A stretch of DNA of 64,000 bases from Natronocella acetinitrilica (GTDB lineage: Bacteria > Pseudomonadota > Gammaproteobacteria > Nitrococcales > Aquisalimonadaceae), in assembly GCF_024170285.1 (NCBI RefSeq), contig NZ_JALJXV010000003.1:248001-312000 (forward strand), given 5' to 3'. The notes under the pieces are model-generated. The model had not been told where the DNA came from and did not search any database. It worked only from the letters and a program-made list of their open reading frames with translations. The stretch's first letter is position 1. Every line of letters starts with the position of its first letter. A program made the position numbers and the translations under genes. This document shows, one piece after another, positions 8,180-16,255 of this stretch.

Positions 8180-8211
8180 CGATGTTGGCCGACAGGTTGG
8201 TGCGTGTTGTG

Positions 8212-9453
8212 TTAGCGCTCGCAGATGAGGTCTATTCTGTGGTGAGCGCGTCCGCCGGATCTCGCGGAATGGATGAGATGGCACCATTGAAAAGAAGCCC
8301 CACCGCGATAGCTTCTCCCGAGGTGCCAAATCCCAGCTGCGCCGTCGGCTCTACGGGGGTCACGTTCGGGGGTGTGCGTCATCCCAAATGAGCCGGTGAG
8401 TCTGGCGTCGATGCGTTGCGTGTAGCTGGATGCGAGGGCCGAGTCAGCGTGCTCAAAGTGGCCCGTGCACCTGGTCATCCTCTGGTTGGAGCGATTGGTC
8501 TCTGTCGCGCATTGACCACTCGTTAATCCCCCGGAGAACCAGGCGCTGATTTCGCGCAGGAACTGCTCTGTTTGCGCGGCGGACTGCCGCTTCGCAGTCT
8601 CAGCGCGCTGTGCGAGGACACGGTAGGCAGCGTTCTCGATCATCGCGATGGCGCCGGCAACACTCGAGCGTGTGATCTGCTGGGGAAATTGCGCTCCATG
8701 ATCACGCTCGAAGTTACGCATTGCAGCGCGCGTCTGGGCGCCCATGAGGCCATCGAGTGGCCCCGGGTCATAGCCGAGATTGCGCAGGCCAGCCTGCACC
8801 GCCAGGACCGGTGCACGATCAACATCCTGCTGGGTCCCCTCGGAAGGATAGTCCAGCAGGTACCAGGTGCTCCGGTTTGGGCCCAATTGAAATGCAGCGG
8901 GGGTCAGCCATTCGATGCCATTAAGGTCCCTGGCGATCTCCGCGCCAAAACCAGAAACAATCATGCTCGCGAGGCACCTTTCCAGAATTCTTGACGTATC
9001 GAGGCTGGGCAGAGATGTCGGACGACCGTAGCGGCAGTACGGGATTTCCCCGCCGGTCCAGGCATAGCGATCACCCTCCTCGCCCCTATGGAGCTGCTTG
9101 GAATAGGACCGCCACTCGACAGCCATGGCATAGGAGTAGGTATTGTGGTCGATCGGCTGATCATCGAGAGTCACGCAGTGGCCGGGGTTGATCTGGGAAT
9201 CGCGCGCGAGTACCTCCCGACGGGCGCCGGCATGCGTCTCCCGTCCCGCCGTGACATGCATCCGGTAGGGCGTGACGTTGCAGGCCTCCCAGCCCGCCGT
9301 CGTCGGCAAGGGCGCGAGCCCAAGAGAGGCGAGGAGAATCAGGGGCACGCACCAGGCGAGCAGTTGTCGCGGAAGCGGGCGCCAGGTCTGCTCTGCACCG
9401 GGGTGGGCGTTGCCGCTCTCTGCTCGCCAATGGCCCGCCTCGCCTCTGCCCAT
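8212..9453 (-). CDS. exported protein with DUF1036-like and peptidoglycan-binding-like domains
   Basis: 413 residues. A hydrophobic export signal lies at about 31-49 (LLAWCVPLILLASLGLAP) after an unusually long N-region. Residues 55-115 (ACNVTPYRMHVTAG, INPGHCVTL, YSYAMAVEW) resemble DUF1036. Residues 215-253 (LRNLGYDPGPLDGLMGAQTR) form a peptidoglycan-binding-domain-1 motif. The last 120 residues are unassigned and could be out of frame. The start (ATG 9453) lies inside a leader block duplicated at 11962-12088, so the true start could be internal. The protein probably binds the cell wall in the periplasm. Confidence 0.7.
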   Translation of the reverse strand: MGRGEAGHWRAESGNAHPGAEQTWRPLPRQLLAWCVPLILLASLGLAPLPTTAGWEACNVTPYRMHVTAGRETHAGARREVLARDSQINPGHCVTLDDQPIDHNTYSYAMAVEWRSYSKQLHRGEEGDRYAWTGGEIPYCRYGRPTSLPSLDTSRILERCLASMIVSGFGAEIARDLNGIEWLTPAAFQLGPNRSTWYLLDYPSEGTQQDVDRAPVLAVQAGLRNLGYDPGPLDGLMGAQTRAAMRNFERDHGAQFPQQITRSSVAGAIAMIENAAYRVLAQRAETAKRQSAAQTEQFLREISAWFSGGLTSGQCATETNRSNQRMTRCTGHFEHADSALASSYTQRIDARLTGSFGMTHTPERDPRRADGAAGIWHLGRSYRGGASFQWCHLIHSARSGGRAHHRIDLICER

Positions 9454-9546
9454 CACCCACCCGTCAGTCTTGTTGTTGGTTGCTGTGTCTCTGATACTAG
9501 ACACGGCAAGGGGCGCGCGACCACCCCCAAATGGGGGTGACTTGCG
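9421..9546 (-). repeat. leader block copy A (duplicated structured upstream region)
   Basis: About 126 bases match 11962-12088 at roughly nine of ten positions by eye. Both copies precede an exported-protein gene on the minus strand. It contains the CACCCCC/GGGGGTG hairpin (9522-9539), a second potential stem around GTGTCT/AGACAC, a run of CAA triplets, and the start region of the downstream gene. Confidence 0.75.
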
Positions 9547-9598
9547 GCGATGGAAGGGCGCGCGGGCGGGCCGTGTCAGCCCGCCGTGATGCGCAGGC

Positions 9599-9940
9599 TC
9601 AGAATGAGGAGTGCTCGGTGAGATGGCCCTCGCCGGTGCGAATCGCCTGCTCAAGCAGCGCACGGGTCTCGGGGGGCAGCGCCCCGTCGAGGGCCTTGCG
9701 AACGGCCCTGACCATGCCCTCGGCGTCGCCATCGGGGAGGCAGTGGATGAGATCGCCCTCGTCGAACTGCCTCTCGACGCCGTCTTCGGCGCAGATGGCG
9801 GTCATCTCGGCAAAGACCTCCCGCATGGCGGCCTCGGGCGAGGCGGCATAGACGCTCGTCGCGTAGGTGCCTGCGTCAGTGTTAGGGCTAGCCCAGTGGC
9901 AGCAGACGCGGTAACGGCGGACATCGACTTGATTCGACAT
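9599..9940 (-). CDS. hypothetical protein (113 aa)
   Basis: Start MSNQVDVRRYRVCCHWASP at ATG 9940, with AAGGAAA upstream. An upstream GTG lies at the expected transcription start and is excluded. The protein has an acidic C-terminal half and an internal AASPEAAMREVFAEM helix. No domain is recognised. It is transcribed alone from the promoter at 9974-10001. Confidence 0.7.
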   Translation of the reverse strand: MSNQVDVRRYRVCCHWASPNTDAGTYATSVYAASPEAAMREVFAEMTAICAEDGVERQFDEGDLIHCLPDGDAEGMVRAVRKALDGALPPETRALLEQAIRTGEGHLTEHSSF

Positions 9941-9973
9941 AATGGCTGATTTCCTTGCTGGGTTCACGTTATT

Positions 9974-10001
9974 ATTATAAGGAAAACAAAATAAAAGTCA
10001 A
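9974..10001 (-). promoter_or_regulatory. AT-rich promoter for the gene at 9940
   Basis: Minus-strand TTGACT (9996-10001), 16 bp, TATAAT (9974-9979). Confidence 0.8.
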
Positions 10002-10219
10002 TCAGTTTGTTGCGCGATCCTGGCCGGGTAGCGCGTCCCCATGGTTGTCGAGCGGCAGTGCCCCATCGGCGCGTGGCGCCGGTGCGGATACCTCGCACCC
10101 GGTTGCGAGAGACAGGGGCTGGTAGGGCGCCCATTCGCAGCGAAGCGCGCGTTCACAGGGCGCTGCGTTGGGGGGCGTCGACGCCTGGGCGGCGAGCGCC
10201 TGCCGCCGGATATCGCAAG

Positions 10220-11011
10220 CTAGTGGGAGGGGCGCGCCTGCCCGGCCACCACATCGACGCGAAAGTGCTCACCAACGCTCACTGCAAGGCCTGCCAGGCG
10301 CGGCAGTGTCTCGCGCGCGCCATCGCGCACCTCGACGTGGTAGAGGCTCTCGGGAGCGCCGGCGCCTGGCGCGCTGACGAAAGCCTGCGGGCCGCCAAGC
10401 CCATCGGTCTCGATGATCTCGATGCGGGCAACGCGGCCTTCGTTGAGATCGATCCAGCGCACCACCAGGACCGGGGTGTAGGCGTGATCGGGGAGTTCGA
10501 GCACGAAGTGCGCGGCCTCGCGCTGCCCGCCCGCGCCCTGCTCGCCCGGCAGCTCCTGCGGTGCGGCCTCTCTAAGCGTGTAGGGCGAGGGCGCTCGGTG
10601 GGGCTGCGTGCGCTCGATTTGCGCAATCGAAAGCGCGGGCTCCGGGGTGAATGCGCGCAGCTCCCCCAGGCGTGTGATGAACGCCTGAGGCGATCGTAGC
10701 GCCAGGAAGTGCGCGCGCCCGAGCGAGACATCCCGGTCGGCGAGCGTCTCGCGCAGGCGTGAGGCGAAGCGCTCGTGGTCTGTCGCAGCCGCGTGTGACG
10801 GGTGGCCGGCTTGCGACCGCGCGTCCACAGGCAGCCGAGGCGCAGGCGCGGCAGGGGGGTCGTCGGCGATGGCGAGCGGGGCGGCGTGCGGGCGCTCGGC
10901 ACCTGTCGTGTTCTGCGTGAGCGGGGCGGACTGCCACAGCCAGGGTGCGGTGCTGGCGATGGCCGCGACCAGGGCGATCGCGGGAAGCAGGCGCCGAGAG
11001 CGTATGGCCAT
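10220..11011 (-). CDS. exported hypothetical protein (263 aa)
   Basis: Begins MAIRSRRLLPAIALVAAIAST, a signal peptide or anchor, followed by a Pro/Ala-rich linker (DDPPAAPAPRLPVDARS) and a soluble domain of about 170 residues ending VSVGEHFRVDVVAGQARPSH. It starts one base after the stop of the lipoprotein gene upstream, so the two form an operon. No known domain is seen. The C-terminal half looks beta-rich and may be a periplasmic binding or secretion-associated module. Confidence 0.7.
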   Translation of the reverse strand: MAIRSRRLLPAIALVAAIASTAPWLWQSAPLTQNTTGAERPHAAPLAIADDPPAAPAPRLPVDARSQAGHPSHAAATDHERFASRLRETLADRDVSLGRAHFLALRSPQAFITRLGELRAFTPEPALSIAQIERTQPHRAPSPYTLREAAPQELPGEQGAGGQREAAHFVLELPDHAYTPVLVVRWIDLNEGRVARIEIIETDGLGGPQAFVSAPGAGAPESLYHVEVRDGARETLPRLAGLAVSVGEHFRVDVVAGQARPSH

Positions 11012-11012
11012 G

Positions 11013-11480
11013 CTAGTTGGGGCCTTCCAGTTCCACGCGCACGCACTCGCAGGCCCGTACCCGAACGCTCCCCTCCCAGTTGATGTTGTTCATCAGCTGC
11101 TGCGTGCGCGCGGTGTAGGTGTGGCGCTGGGCCGGGATGTCCGCATAGGTCATCGCGCCAAGCGCGTTCGAGCCACAGCTCGGCCCGGGGTTGGGCGATG
11201 GGAAGACGTGGTTGGTGAAGTTGGGGCCGACCCCGTCCAGGTTCATCTGGACAACAGCGCTCGTGCGGTAGGAGACGTAGAAGGTGACGGTCCCTGTGCC
11301 CGCCCTGCGGCACTCGGGGAGCGACTCGGTGACGTCATCGACAACGTCGAGTATGTCGTCAACGAAAGACGATGAGCCATCCCCACTGCCGCCACCACCC
11401 CCCTCGTCCAGGCAGCCGGCGAGCAGAAGCGCGGCGGCGGCAGATCCGATCAGAGTTTTGAATCGGTGTCGTGCGGACAT
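11013..11480 (-). CDS. lipoprotein with Gly/Ser linker
   Basis: A 155-residue protein. Residues 1-23 form a lipoprotein signal ending in the lipobox LLAG-C. A GGGGGSGDGSSS linker follows, then a domain with several Cys (CRRAG, SCGSN, CECVRVELEGPN). Cys pairs suggest disulfides in the periplasm. GAGGTG lies 4 bases before the ATG. It is the first gene of a two-gene operon with 10220-11011. Confidence 0.8.
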   Translation of the reverse strand: MSARHRFKTLIGSAAAALLLAGCLDEGGGGGSGDGSSSFVDDILDVVDDVTESLPECRRAGTGTVTFYVSYRTSAVVQMNLDGVGPNFTNHVFPSPNPGPSCGSNALGAMTYADIPAQRHTYTARTQQLMNNINWEGSVRVRACECVRVELEGPN

Positions 11481-11524
11481 GGGTCACCTCGAGGTGGTGG
11501 CTGGGGCGTCGGCGTGCGGCGCGG

Positions 11525-11902
11525 TCAGCGCCCCTGCCATCGCCATCCGGTGAGAACCGAATCCCAGCGCAATCGCCGGTCGTGGGTCATGCTGCTGTTC
11601 TTGTTTGACTCGGCTTCTCCGTACGAGCGGAAGGTCTGATAGCAGTCTGGCCCCGACACCAGAGAGCGGCCGGCGTTGTCATAGCGCGCCCGGACGTGGT
11701 CGCCGAAGTGGAGTATCATGGAGGGGGCGCGGTAGGTAGAGCGATCGTGCTCGAAGATGGCAGAGTAATAAGCAACGCCGGAGTAGCTCATCTTGCAATA
11801 GGCAAAGCCCTGATTTGCAGCCGAATGGCTCGCCGGGGCGATGAGTGTCGCCGCGAGGAGAAGGGGCGCGATGCGTATTGGCAGGCGAAAGGCGGATCTC
11901 AT
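11525..11902 (-). CDS. exported hypothetical protein (125 aa)
   Basis: Starts MRSAFRLPIRIAPLLLAATL, a signal peptide cleaved around ASHSA-A. The mature part of about 95 residues holds two Cys (YCKMSYSG and GPDCYQTF). AGAGGA lies 7 bases before the ATG at 11902. The gene sits behind leader block copy B. A 31-codon frame ends on this start codon. No domain is recognised. Confidence 0.7.
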   Translation of the reverse strand: MRSAFRLPIRIAPLLLAATLIAPASHSAANQGFAYCKMSYSGVAYYSAIFEHDRSTYRAPSMILHFGDHVRARYDNAGRSLVSGPDCYQTFRSYGEAESNKNSSMTHDRRLRWDSVLTGWRWQGR

Positions 11903-11994
11903 TGGCTCGTCCTCTGGGTGTTCAGTGTCTGAATGGCTCGCAGGCGACCGCTGCCGCCCCCTGCTCGCCGATAGCCCGCCTCGTCTCTGTCCAT
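11899..11994 (-). CDS. possible 31-codon leader peptide overlapping the next start
   Basis: ATG 11994 opens MDRDEAGYRRAGGGSGRLRA and its TGA overlaps the ATG of the exported protein (ATGA). GTGGGTG precedes it. The same DNA in copy A (from 9453) is in frame with the 8212 gene instead. Base changes between the copies are not concentrated in third positions, so the DNA rather than the peptide may be what is conserved. Confidence 0.3.
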   Translation of the reverse strand: MDRDEAGYRRAGGGSGRLRAIQTLNTQRTSQ

Positions 11995-12088
11995 CACCCA
12001 CCCGTCAGTCTTGTTGTTGTTTGCCGTGTCTCTAGATACTAGGCACGGTCCGGCGCGCGCGACCACCCCCAAATGGGGGTGACTTGCG
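11962..12088 (-). repeat. leader block copy B
   Basis: Counterpart of 9421-9546, upstream of the exported protein at 11902. It carries the CACCCCC/GGGGGTG hairpin at 12064-12081 and the shared ACAACAACAAGACTGACGGG segment. Confidence 0.75.
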
Positions 12089-12141
12089 CGAGGCGTGCCG
12101 CGCGGCGGAGGACGGGCCCTGTTCGTGGCGGGTCAGGCCAC

Positions 12142-12169
12142 TTGACGTTTAATATATAAACTGTATAAT
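12142..12169 (+). promoter_or_regulatory. AT-rich promoter for the six-gene operon
   Basis: TTGACG (12142-12147), 16 bp, TATAAT (12164-12169). It precedes the genes from 12224 to 13856. Confidence 0.8.
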
Positions 12170-12223
12170 AATTATATCTGAAAAGCAGTCATGCCCAGAA
12201 TTGCTGACCCCAGGGGGTGTCCG

Positions 12224-12382
12224 ATGGCGCGAAGGCTGCGCTTTGCCGATTTGCCCGAGGCTCAGCAGGCGCAGGCGCGCTCGCGGTTCATCGACGCCAG
12301 GGCCGGCGATGGCTATCGCTACGAGCTCGATTGTGACGGCAAGGTGCTCTGCCGACAAAAAGACCGGAGTGGCGTCAGGTGA
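12224..12382 (+). CDS. small hypothetical protein (52 aa), operon gene 1
   Basis: ATG 12224 has GGGGG 7 bases upstream. An earlier in-frame ATG at 12191 has no such site. The sequence MARRLRFADLPEAQQAQARS continues to a short YRYELDCDGKVLCRQ strand pair with two Cys. It overlaps the next gene by four bases. Function is unknown. Confidence 0.65.
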   Translation: MARRLRFADLPEAQQAQARSRFIDARAGDGYRYELDCDGKVLCRQKDRSGVR

Positions 12383-12543
12383 GCGCCGCCGGCGCGGTGC
12401 CGCCGCTCGCGGCCCTGGAGATTGTCCTTGATGCAGTCGGCGTGCGGCAATTCCGGAGCAGCTCCGGGAGCGGCAGTGCCATTGGCACCCGCGAGTACCG
12501 CCGCCGCGACCTGTTTGAACCCAATACGGGAGTCACGCCATGA
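12379..12543 (+). CDS. small hypothetical protein (54 aa), operon gene 2, GTG start
   Basis: A GTGA overlap joins it to the previous stop, and its own TGA overlaps the next ATG. The peptide reads VSAAGAVPPLAALEIVLDAV, followed by a Ser/Gly segment and REYRRRDLFEP. The precise chain of overlaps is the main evidence that it is real. Confidence 0.55.
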   Translation: MSAAGAVPPLAALEIVLDAVGVRQFRSSSGSGSAIGTREYRRRDLFEPNTGVTP

Positions 12544-12812
12544 ATACCGCGAAAGTCTACCAGGATAGTGCGGGCCGGGATTGCAGCATCAGCCAGATGG
12601 TCGCCCGGGAGCCGCAGTGGGCGGCAAGCCGGGTGCAGGCCGGTGAGGCGGCGCTTGAGGAGCTCGTGCGGCTGCGCGCGGCGACAGTCGAGGTGGCCGA
12701 TGCGCTGCGGGAGATGATCGAGCATCACCTGGTACCAGGCTCTGAGGCCGCCGCCCTTGCCCTGCGGGCAGCGCAGGCGGTTGTCGCGACCAGGGAGCCC
12801 CCGGCATGTTAA
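12540..12812 (+). CDS. hypothetical protein (90 aa), operon gene 3
   Basis: Starts MNTAKVYQDSAGRDCSISQ at the ATGA overlap. The rest is mostly helical (VQAGEAALEELVRLRAATVE), which suggests a small coiled-coil protein. It overlaps the next gene by seven bases. No family is recognised. Confidence 0.65.
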   Translation: MNTAKVYQDSAGRDCSISQMVAREPQWAASRVQAGEAALEELVRLRAATVEVADALREMIEHHLVPGSEAAALALRAAQAVVATREPPAC

Positions 12813-13033
12813 GGGAGATCACTTGTGCGGTTGTCGGCCACCGCTTTCGCCTTGCCCAGGCGCTCACCGACCAGGCACAGCGCCTTCACTGCACGCGCTG
12901 CCGCCGGAGCTACGCGGTGCTTCTGGACAGCAGCCTGCCAGCCGTGCGCTGGGATGCGGACTTCCACCGGCTTTACGCCCACTACGGCGTCGACGTTATC
13001 TACCACCCCTGGGAATTCGGGAGAACCCCATGA
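12806..13033 (+). CDS. small zinc-ribbon-like protein (75 aa), operon gene 4
   Basis: Cys7 and His11 (TCAVVGHRF) with Cys29 and Cys32 (LHCTRC) match the C-x3-H...C-x2-C layout of short prophage proteins such as DUF1660. The rest reads VRWDADFHRLYAHYGVD. Metal binding is likely, and the role may be in regulation or as an anti-host protein. It is coupled on both sides by overlaps. Confidence 0.6.
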   Translation: MLREITCAVVGHRFRLAQALTDQAQRLHCTRCRRSYAVLLDSSLPAVRWDADFHRLYAHYGVDVIYHPWEFGRTP

Positions 13034-13347
13034 CCATGACCATGAACGAGGACGCCCACGCGCAGCTCACCCACCTTCTTGAGTGCATGCAGCTCGACGC
13101 CAACGAGCGCGAGGTGGGGGAGACCGGCGGTGAAGACTGGGCGCGGCAGGCCGAGCAGCGCCAGGCGACGCTTGAGGCGATCCTCCGCGAGGTGCGCGTC
13201 ATTAAAGCGCACGCGCAGGCGGAGTACCTCAGCGTGCTCGATGTCGACAATAGCGGCGACGGCGAGAGCCTGCTGCTGCACCTCTCAAACGGCACCGTGG
13301 CCGACTTCTGCCCGGCACAGTGGGGATTCTCAGTGGAGGGGGCATGA
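13030..13347 (+). CDS. hypothetical protein (105 aa), operon gene 5
   Basis: Begins MTMTMNEDAHAQLTHLLECM. A long amphipathic helical half is followed by EYLSVLDVDNSGDGESLLLH and a C-terminal hydrophobic strand. ATGA overlaps on both ends. No domain is recognised. Confidence 0.65.
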   Translation: MTMTMNEDAHAQLTHLLECMQLDANEREVGETGGEDWARQAEQRQATLEAILREVRVIKAHAQAEYLSVLDVDNSGDGESLLLHLSNGTVADFCPAQWGFSVEGA

Positions 13348-13856
13348 GCGGGATCGTGGTGACACAAGAGTTGATGGCGCACCTGCTCGCCCTGCGTGAT
13401 CGCGTGGGCGGCACGCCGGGCGTGGCACGCCATCGGGGCTCCCCGGTGCTCCAGGCGCTCATCGACGAGGCCGTGGGGCTTGCGTGCCAGGATCGCGGGG
13501 GCAGGTTGCCAGGGCGCTCGATCCGCGCCTGTGCCGAGGCACTGCGGGGTGAGGGCGTGGCGCTTTGCGCGATGCGTGCACTCGACAGCCAGGTGCGTGG
13601 GCGCGCCTGCCAGGCGGCTGCCGAGAGCCTTAATGGGTTGCTTGCCGAGGCGCCCGGCAATGGCGAAATCACGGGCCGCGGGGTTGGCCCCGGCGCGCAG
13701 GCGGATCTCCGCCACATGGCCGCAGAGCTCTACCAGGCGGCAGGTGCCTACGACATGCCAGAGCGGGTGCTCGATGTGCTGGCCGACATGAAAAACGGAG
13801 ACCCCATCCGCCATCAAAGCATCCTGCCGGTGCGACCGCCCGGGGTGGGTGACTGA
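13344..13856 (+). CDS. hypothetical protein (170 aa), operon gene 6
   Basis: Begins MSGIVVTQELMAHLLALRDR. It is mostly helical, with several short repeated Ala-rich helices, and ends LPVRPPGVGD. It closes the operon, 93 bases before the next gene, which has its own AGGGGGG site. No homology is recognised. Confidence 0.65.
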   Translation: MSGIVVTQELMAHLLALRDRVGGTPGVARHRGSPVLQALIDEAVGLACQDRGGRLPGRSIRACAEALRGEGVALCAMRALDSQVRGRACQAAAESLNGLLAEAPGNGEITGRGVGPGAQADLRHMAAELYQAAGAYDMPERVLDVLADMKNGDPIRHQSILPVRPPGVGD

Positions 13857-13949
13857 CCCCGGGCGCGGGGCAATCCGGACGAGACGCGCGGGTGACGGGG
13901 CAGCCCAAAAGCGGCTATCGTGCCCGGACAAGACATCAGGGGGGTGTGA

Positions 13950-14808
13950 ATGGGCGATCGACAGGGGCAGGCAGCAACGGATGAGGCGCTCCGCCAGGAG
14001 TGCCTGCGGGAGCTCCTCGACGGGGTGCGCGCGGGACGCTCGGAGACCTGGGCGCGGCGCAGGATCGATGAGATCCTGTCACTTGGCATGAGTGCGGACG
14101 GCGTCCTCGGTGCGGCGAGCTATGCCCTTGAGGACAAGGCAGTGGCGCGCCTGCGGGCGCTGCTCCAGGAGTCTGTTTCCATGCGCAGGACCGCGACGCC
14201 AGAGCCCTCGCCAGCCACCCGCGAGGCCCCTGACGCACCGGTGGGCGCTGTCGATGAGCCCGCCACCACGAAGCCGAGCATTGATGAGCCGGTCCTGAGC
14301 GGCTGGCTGATCTCTCTGCCCGGGCAGGCTGTCATGCTGCTGGCTGTCCTGGCCCTGATTCACATGCTGCCGGCACACCGCCCGCCGGCAATCACCTTCT
14401 ACACGGACCCGACGTTCTTCGAGCGTTATGTGATTCCGATCGTCTACCATGTCCTGCTCTGGGCCCCGCTGCTTGGCATTGCGGCCTGGCAGCGCAACAG
14501 GCACGGCGAGGCGAGCGACTGGCCAGGGGCGCTTGGCCTGCTGCTAAGCCCGGTGTTGCTTGCGGTTGCCTATGCGACACTCGCGGAAGTGCCGCACAAT
14601 AGCTTCGCCGAGACCTGGGGCGCTGTCGTGGGCGGCGCGCTTGGTCTGGCCGCCCTTGGGGGGGCTCATCGGGGGCCTGCCGGCCTTCCTGGTGAGCCTG
14701 CACCCGAAGCTTCGCGAGGCGCGGGGGCTCCTGGTCGTGGCTGGCACCGGGGTGGGCGCGCTGGCCGTCAATTATCTCGTCCGCCTCGGCATCACGCCGA
14801 TCGGCTAG
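13950..14808 (+). CDS. membrane protein, frameshifted in a G7 tract
   Basis: Begins MGDRQGQAATDEALRQECLR. The cytoplasmic N-terminal motif CLRELLDGVRAGRSETWARR...GAASYAL is shared with the next gene. Four or more membrane segments follow (LPGQAVMLLAVLALIHML, YVIPIVYHVLLWAPLLGIA and others). The frame is lost at seven G residues (14658-14664). Reading one base on restores GLIGGLPAFLVSLHPKLR and ends at 14808 in NYLVRLGITPIG. Causes could be phase variation, programmed slippage, decay or a sequence error. Confidence 0.7.
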
Positions 14809-14939
14809 GCTCTGGCGTGACACACGCAGAGGCCGGTGTGGGCGGCAGCGTGATCAGCCTGCGCGCACGAAATGCTTTACTGTGAGAGCACGCCGGGGGG
14901 CGCCGCGCGTGGTCCTCAACGAACCAGGGGGGAGAGAGG

Positions 14940-15752
14940 ATGGGCCAGGAGCGTGATCAGGAGGCAGCCAGGCAGGCGTTTCTTGAGGAGTGTCTGCGCG
15001 AGCTCATGGATGGGGTCGCGGCGGGGCGCTCGCGGGTGTGGGTGCGCCACCGGCTGCGCGAGGCGCTCGCCAATGGCGTCTCGCGCTCTACACTCGCCGG
15101 GGCCGCGTCCTATGCGCTGACCGGCGGGGCCGCGAGGCGCTTCAGCGTGCTGCTGAGCGAGATCCCGGTACCCGACCGTCCCTCGGCAGGGGATGGTGCG
15201 GCTGGCGGTGAGGGCGCCGCCGGTGCAGGTTCGACCCGCACTTCGTTCGCGCAGTTCATGATGTCGTGGCCCGGCCAGGCGCTCGCGCTGCTCGCCCTGC
15301 TTGTGACCACCTGGCTTTTGCTCGCCATTGCTCCCGCACGCGTGGTCGAGTTGACCAGTCCGTCGCTCGCCTCGCGCTACCTGCCGCCGGTGCTGATCCA
15401 TGCGATGATCTGGGCGCCACTCTTTGCCATCGCGGACTGGCAGCAACGTCGTCTGGGCAGAGTGAGCCTCTGGACGCCATGGTTCGGCCTGTATCTGAGC
15501 CCCATCCTGTTCATGGGCGCCTACTTTTGGACTGCAGAGACGCCCGCTGAGAGCATGGCGGCGTTCTGGGGACTGGTGTTCCTCGCCATGGTGCGGCTCA
15601 TGCTGATCGGACTGGTGGTGGCTGGCGCGTTCAGGCTCTGGTACGGCGAGGAGGACGGGCCGCTCAGTCCGCGCTCAGTGGAGATCGTCGTCTTCACCTG
15701 CCTTTGCGCGCTTGCCGTGCTGTATTTCATCGGGCTGAACATCGGCGACTGA
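14940..15752 (+). CDS. membrane protein, tandem paralog of the 13950 gene
   Basis: A 270-residue intact paralog. The N-terminal 50 residues (CLRELMDGVAAGRSRVWVRH...GAASYAL) match the neighbour closely. After an Ala/Gly linker, about five membrane segments follow (MMSWPGQALALLALLVTTWL, VLIHAMIWAPLFAIAD, IVVFTCLCALAVLYF). The soluble head and membrane body suggest an inner-membrane sensor or scaffold. GGGGGGAG lies before the ATG. Function is unknown. Confidence 0.75.
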   Translation: MGQERDQEAARQAFLEECLRELMDGVAAGRSRVWVRHRLREALANGVSRSTLAGAASYALTGGAARRFSVLLSEIPVPDRPSAGDGAAGGEGAAGAGSTRTSFAQFMMSWPGQALALLALLVTTWLLLAIAPARVVELTSPSLASRYLPPVLIHAMIWAPLFAIADWQQRRLGRVSLWTPWFGLYLSPILFMGAYFWTAETPAESMAAFWGLVFLAMVRLMLIGLVVAGAFRLWYGEEDGPLSPRSVEIVVFTCLCALAVLYFIGLNIGD

Positions 15753-15855
15753 GCGCCGCGCACGGCGACGACTGGCGCGGGCAGGCTTGGCGCTGGGCGC
15801 CGCTGCGCGTTAGCCTGTGGAGCGCCAGTGAGTTGAAGAGAGGAGGCAGACGGAC

Positions 15856-16248
15856 ATGTCCGAGACGACCGAGTCACGGCCAGATCCCGCCATGCGAGCG
15901 CTGATCGGGCGCCATGTCGAATACGCCGACAGGCTGCGCACCCAGCACACCATCTCCTGGACGCTCTTTGGCGTCGGCATGCTGGTGCTTGCGGTGATCG
16001 CGAGTGAGGCAGGCCCTGAGAGCCTGGTCCTCTCCGCCGCCGGGCTGCTGCTCTACGTGCTCTACACCAGAAAGCGCGATCGCCTCGGCGCGGCGCTTGC
16101 CACCGAGTGCCGCCAGCTGACCCGGCCGCGCTTTGGCGATGATCACAGGGCGGCGCGGGACTACATCGAGACGCAAAAGCGATTGAGCGGCTGTTACGAA
16201 GCACCCCGGGGCAGCGGCCGGGACCCGCAGGCGTGGCTTACCCTGTGA
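15856..16248 (+). CDS. small membrane protein (130 aa)
   Basis: GAGGAGG precedes ATG 15856. The sequence opens MSETTESRPDPAMRALIGRH. Two adjacent membrane segments at about 33-70 (TISWTLFGVGMLVLAVIA, SLVLSAAGLLLYVLYT) leave a cytoplasmic tail with one Cys (RLSGCYEA). It follows the two membrane paralogs in the same direction and may work with them. No family is recognised. Confidence 0.7.
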   Translation: MSETTESRPDPAMRALIGRHVEYADRLRTQHTISWTLFGVGMLVLAVIASEAGPESLVLSAAGLLLYVLYTRKRDRLGAALATECRQLTRPRFGDDHRAARDYIETQKRLSGCYEAPRGSGRDPQAWLTL

Positions 16249-16255
16249 GCCGGTG

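Noticed and set aside
10002-10219. Out-of-frame continuation of the exported protein (ACDIRRQALAAQ...), plausible amino acids with several Cys
   Set aside because: No start codon and no ribosome-binding site. It may be a frameshifted extension of the 10220 gene, but the evidence is too weak to annotate.
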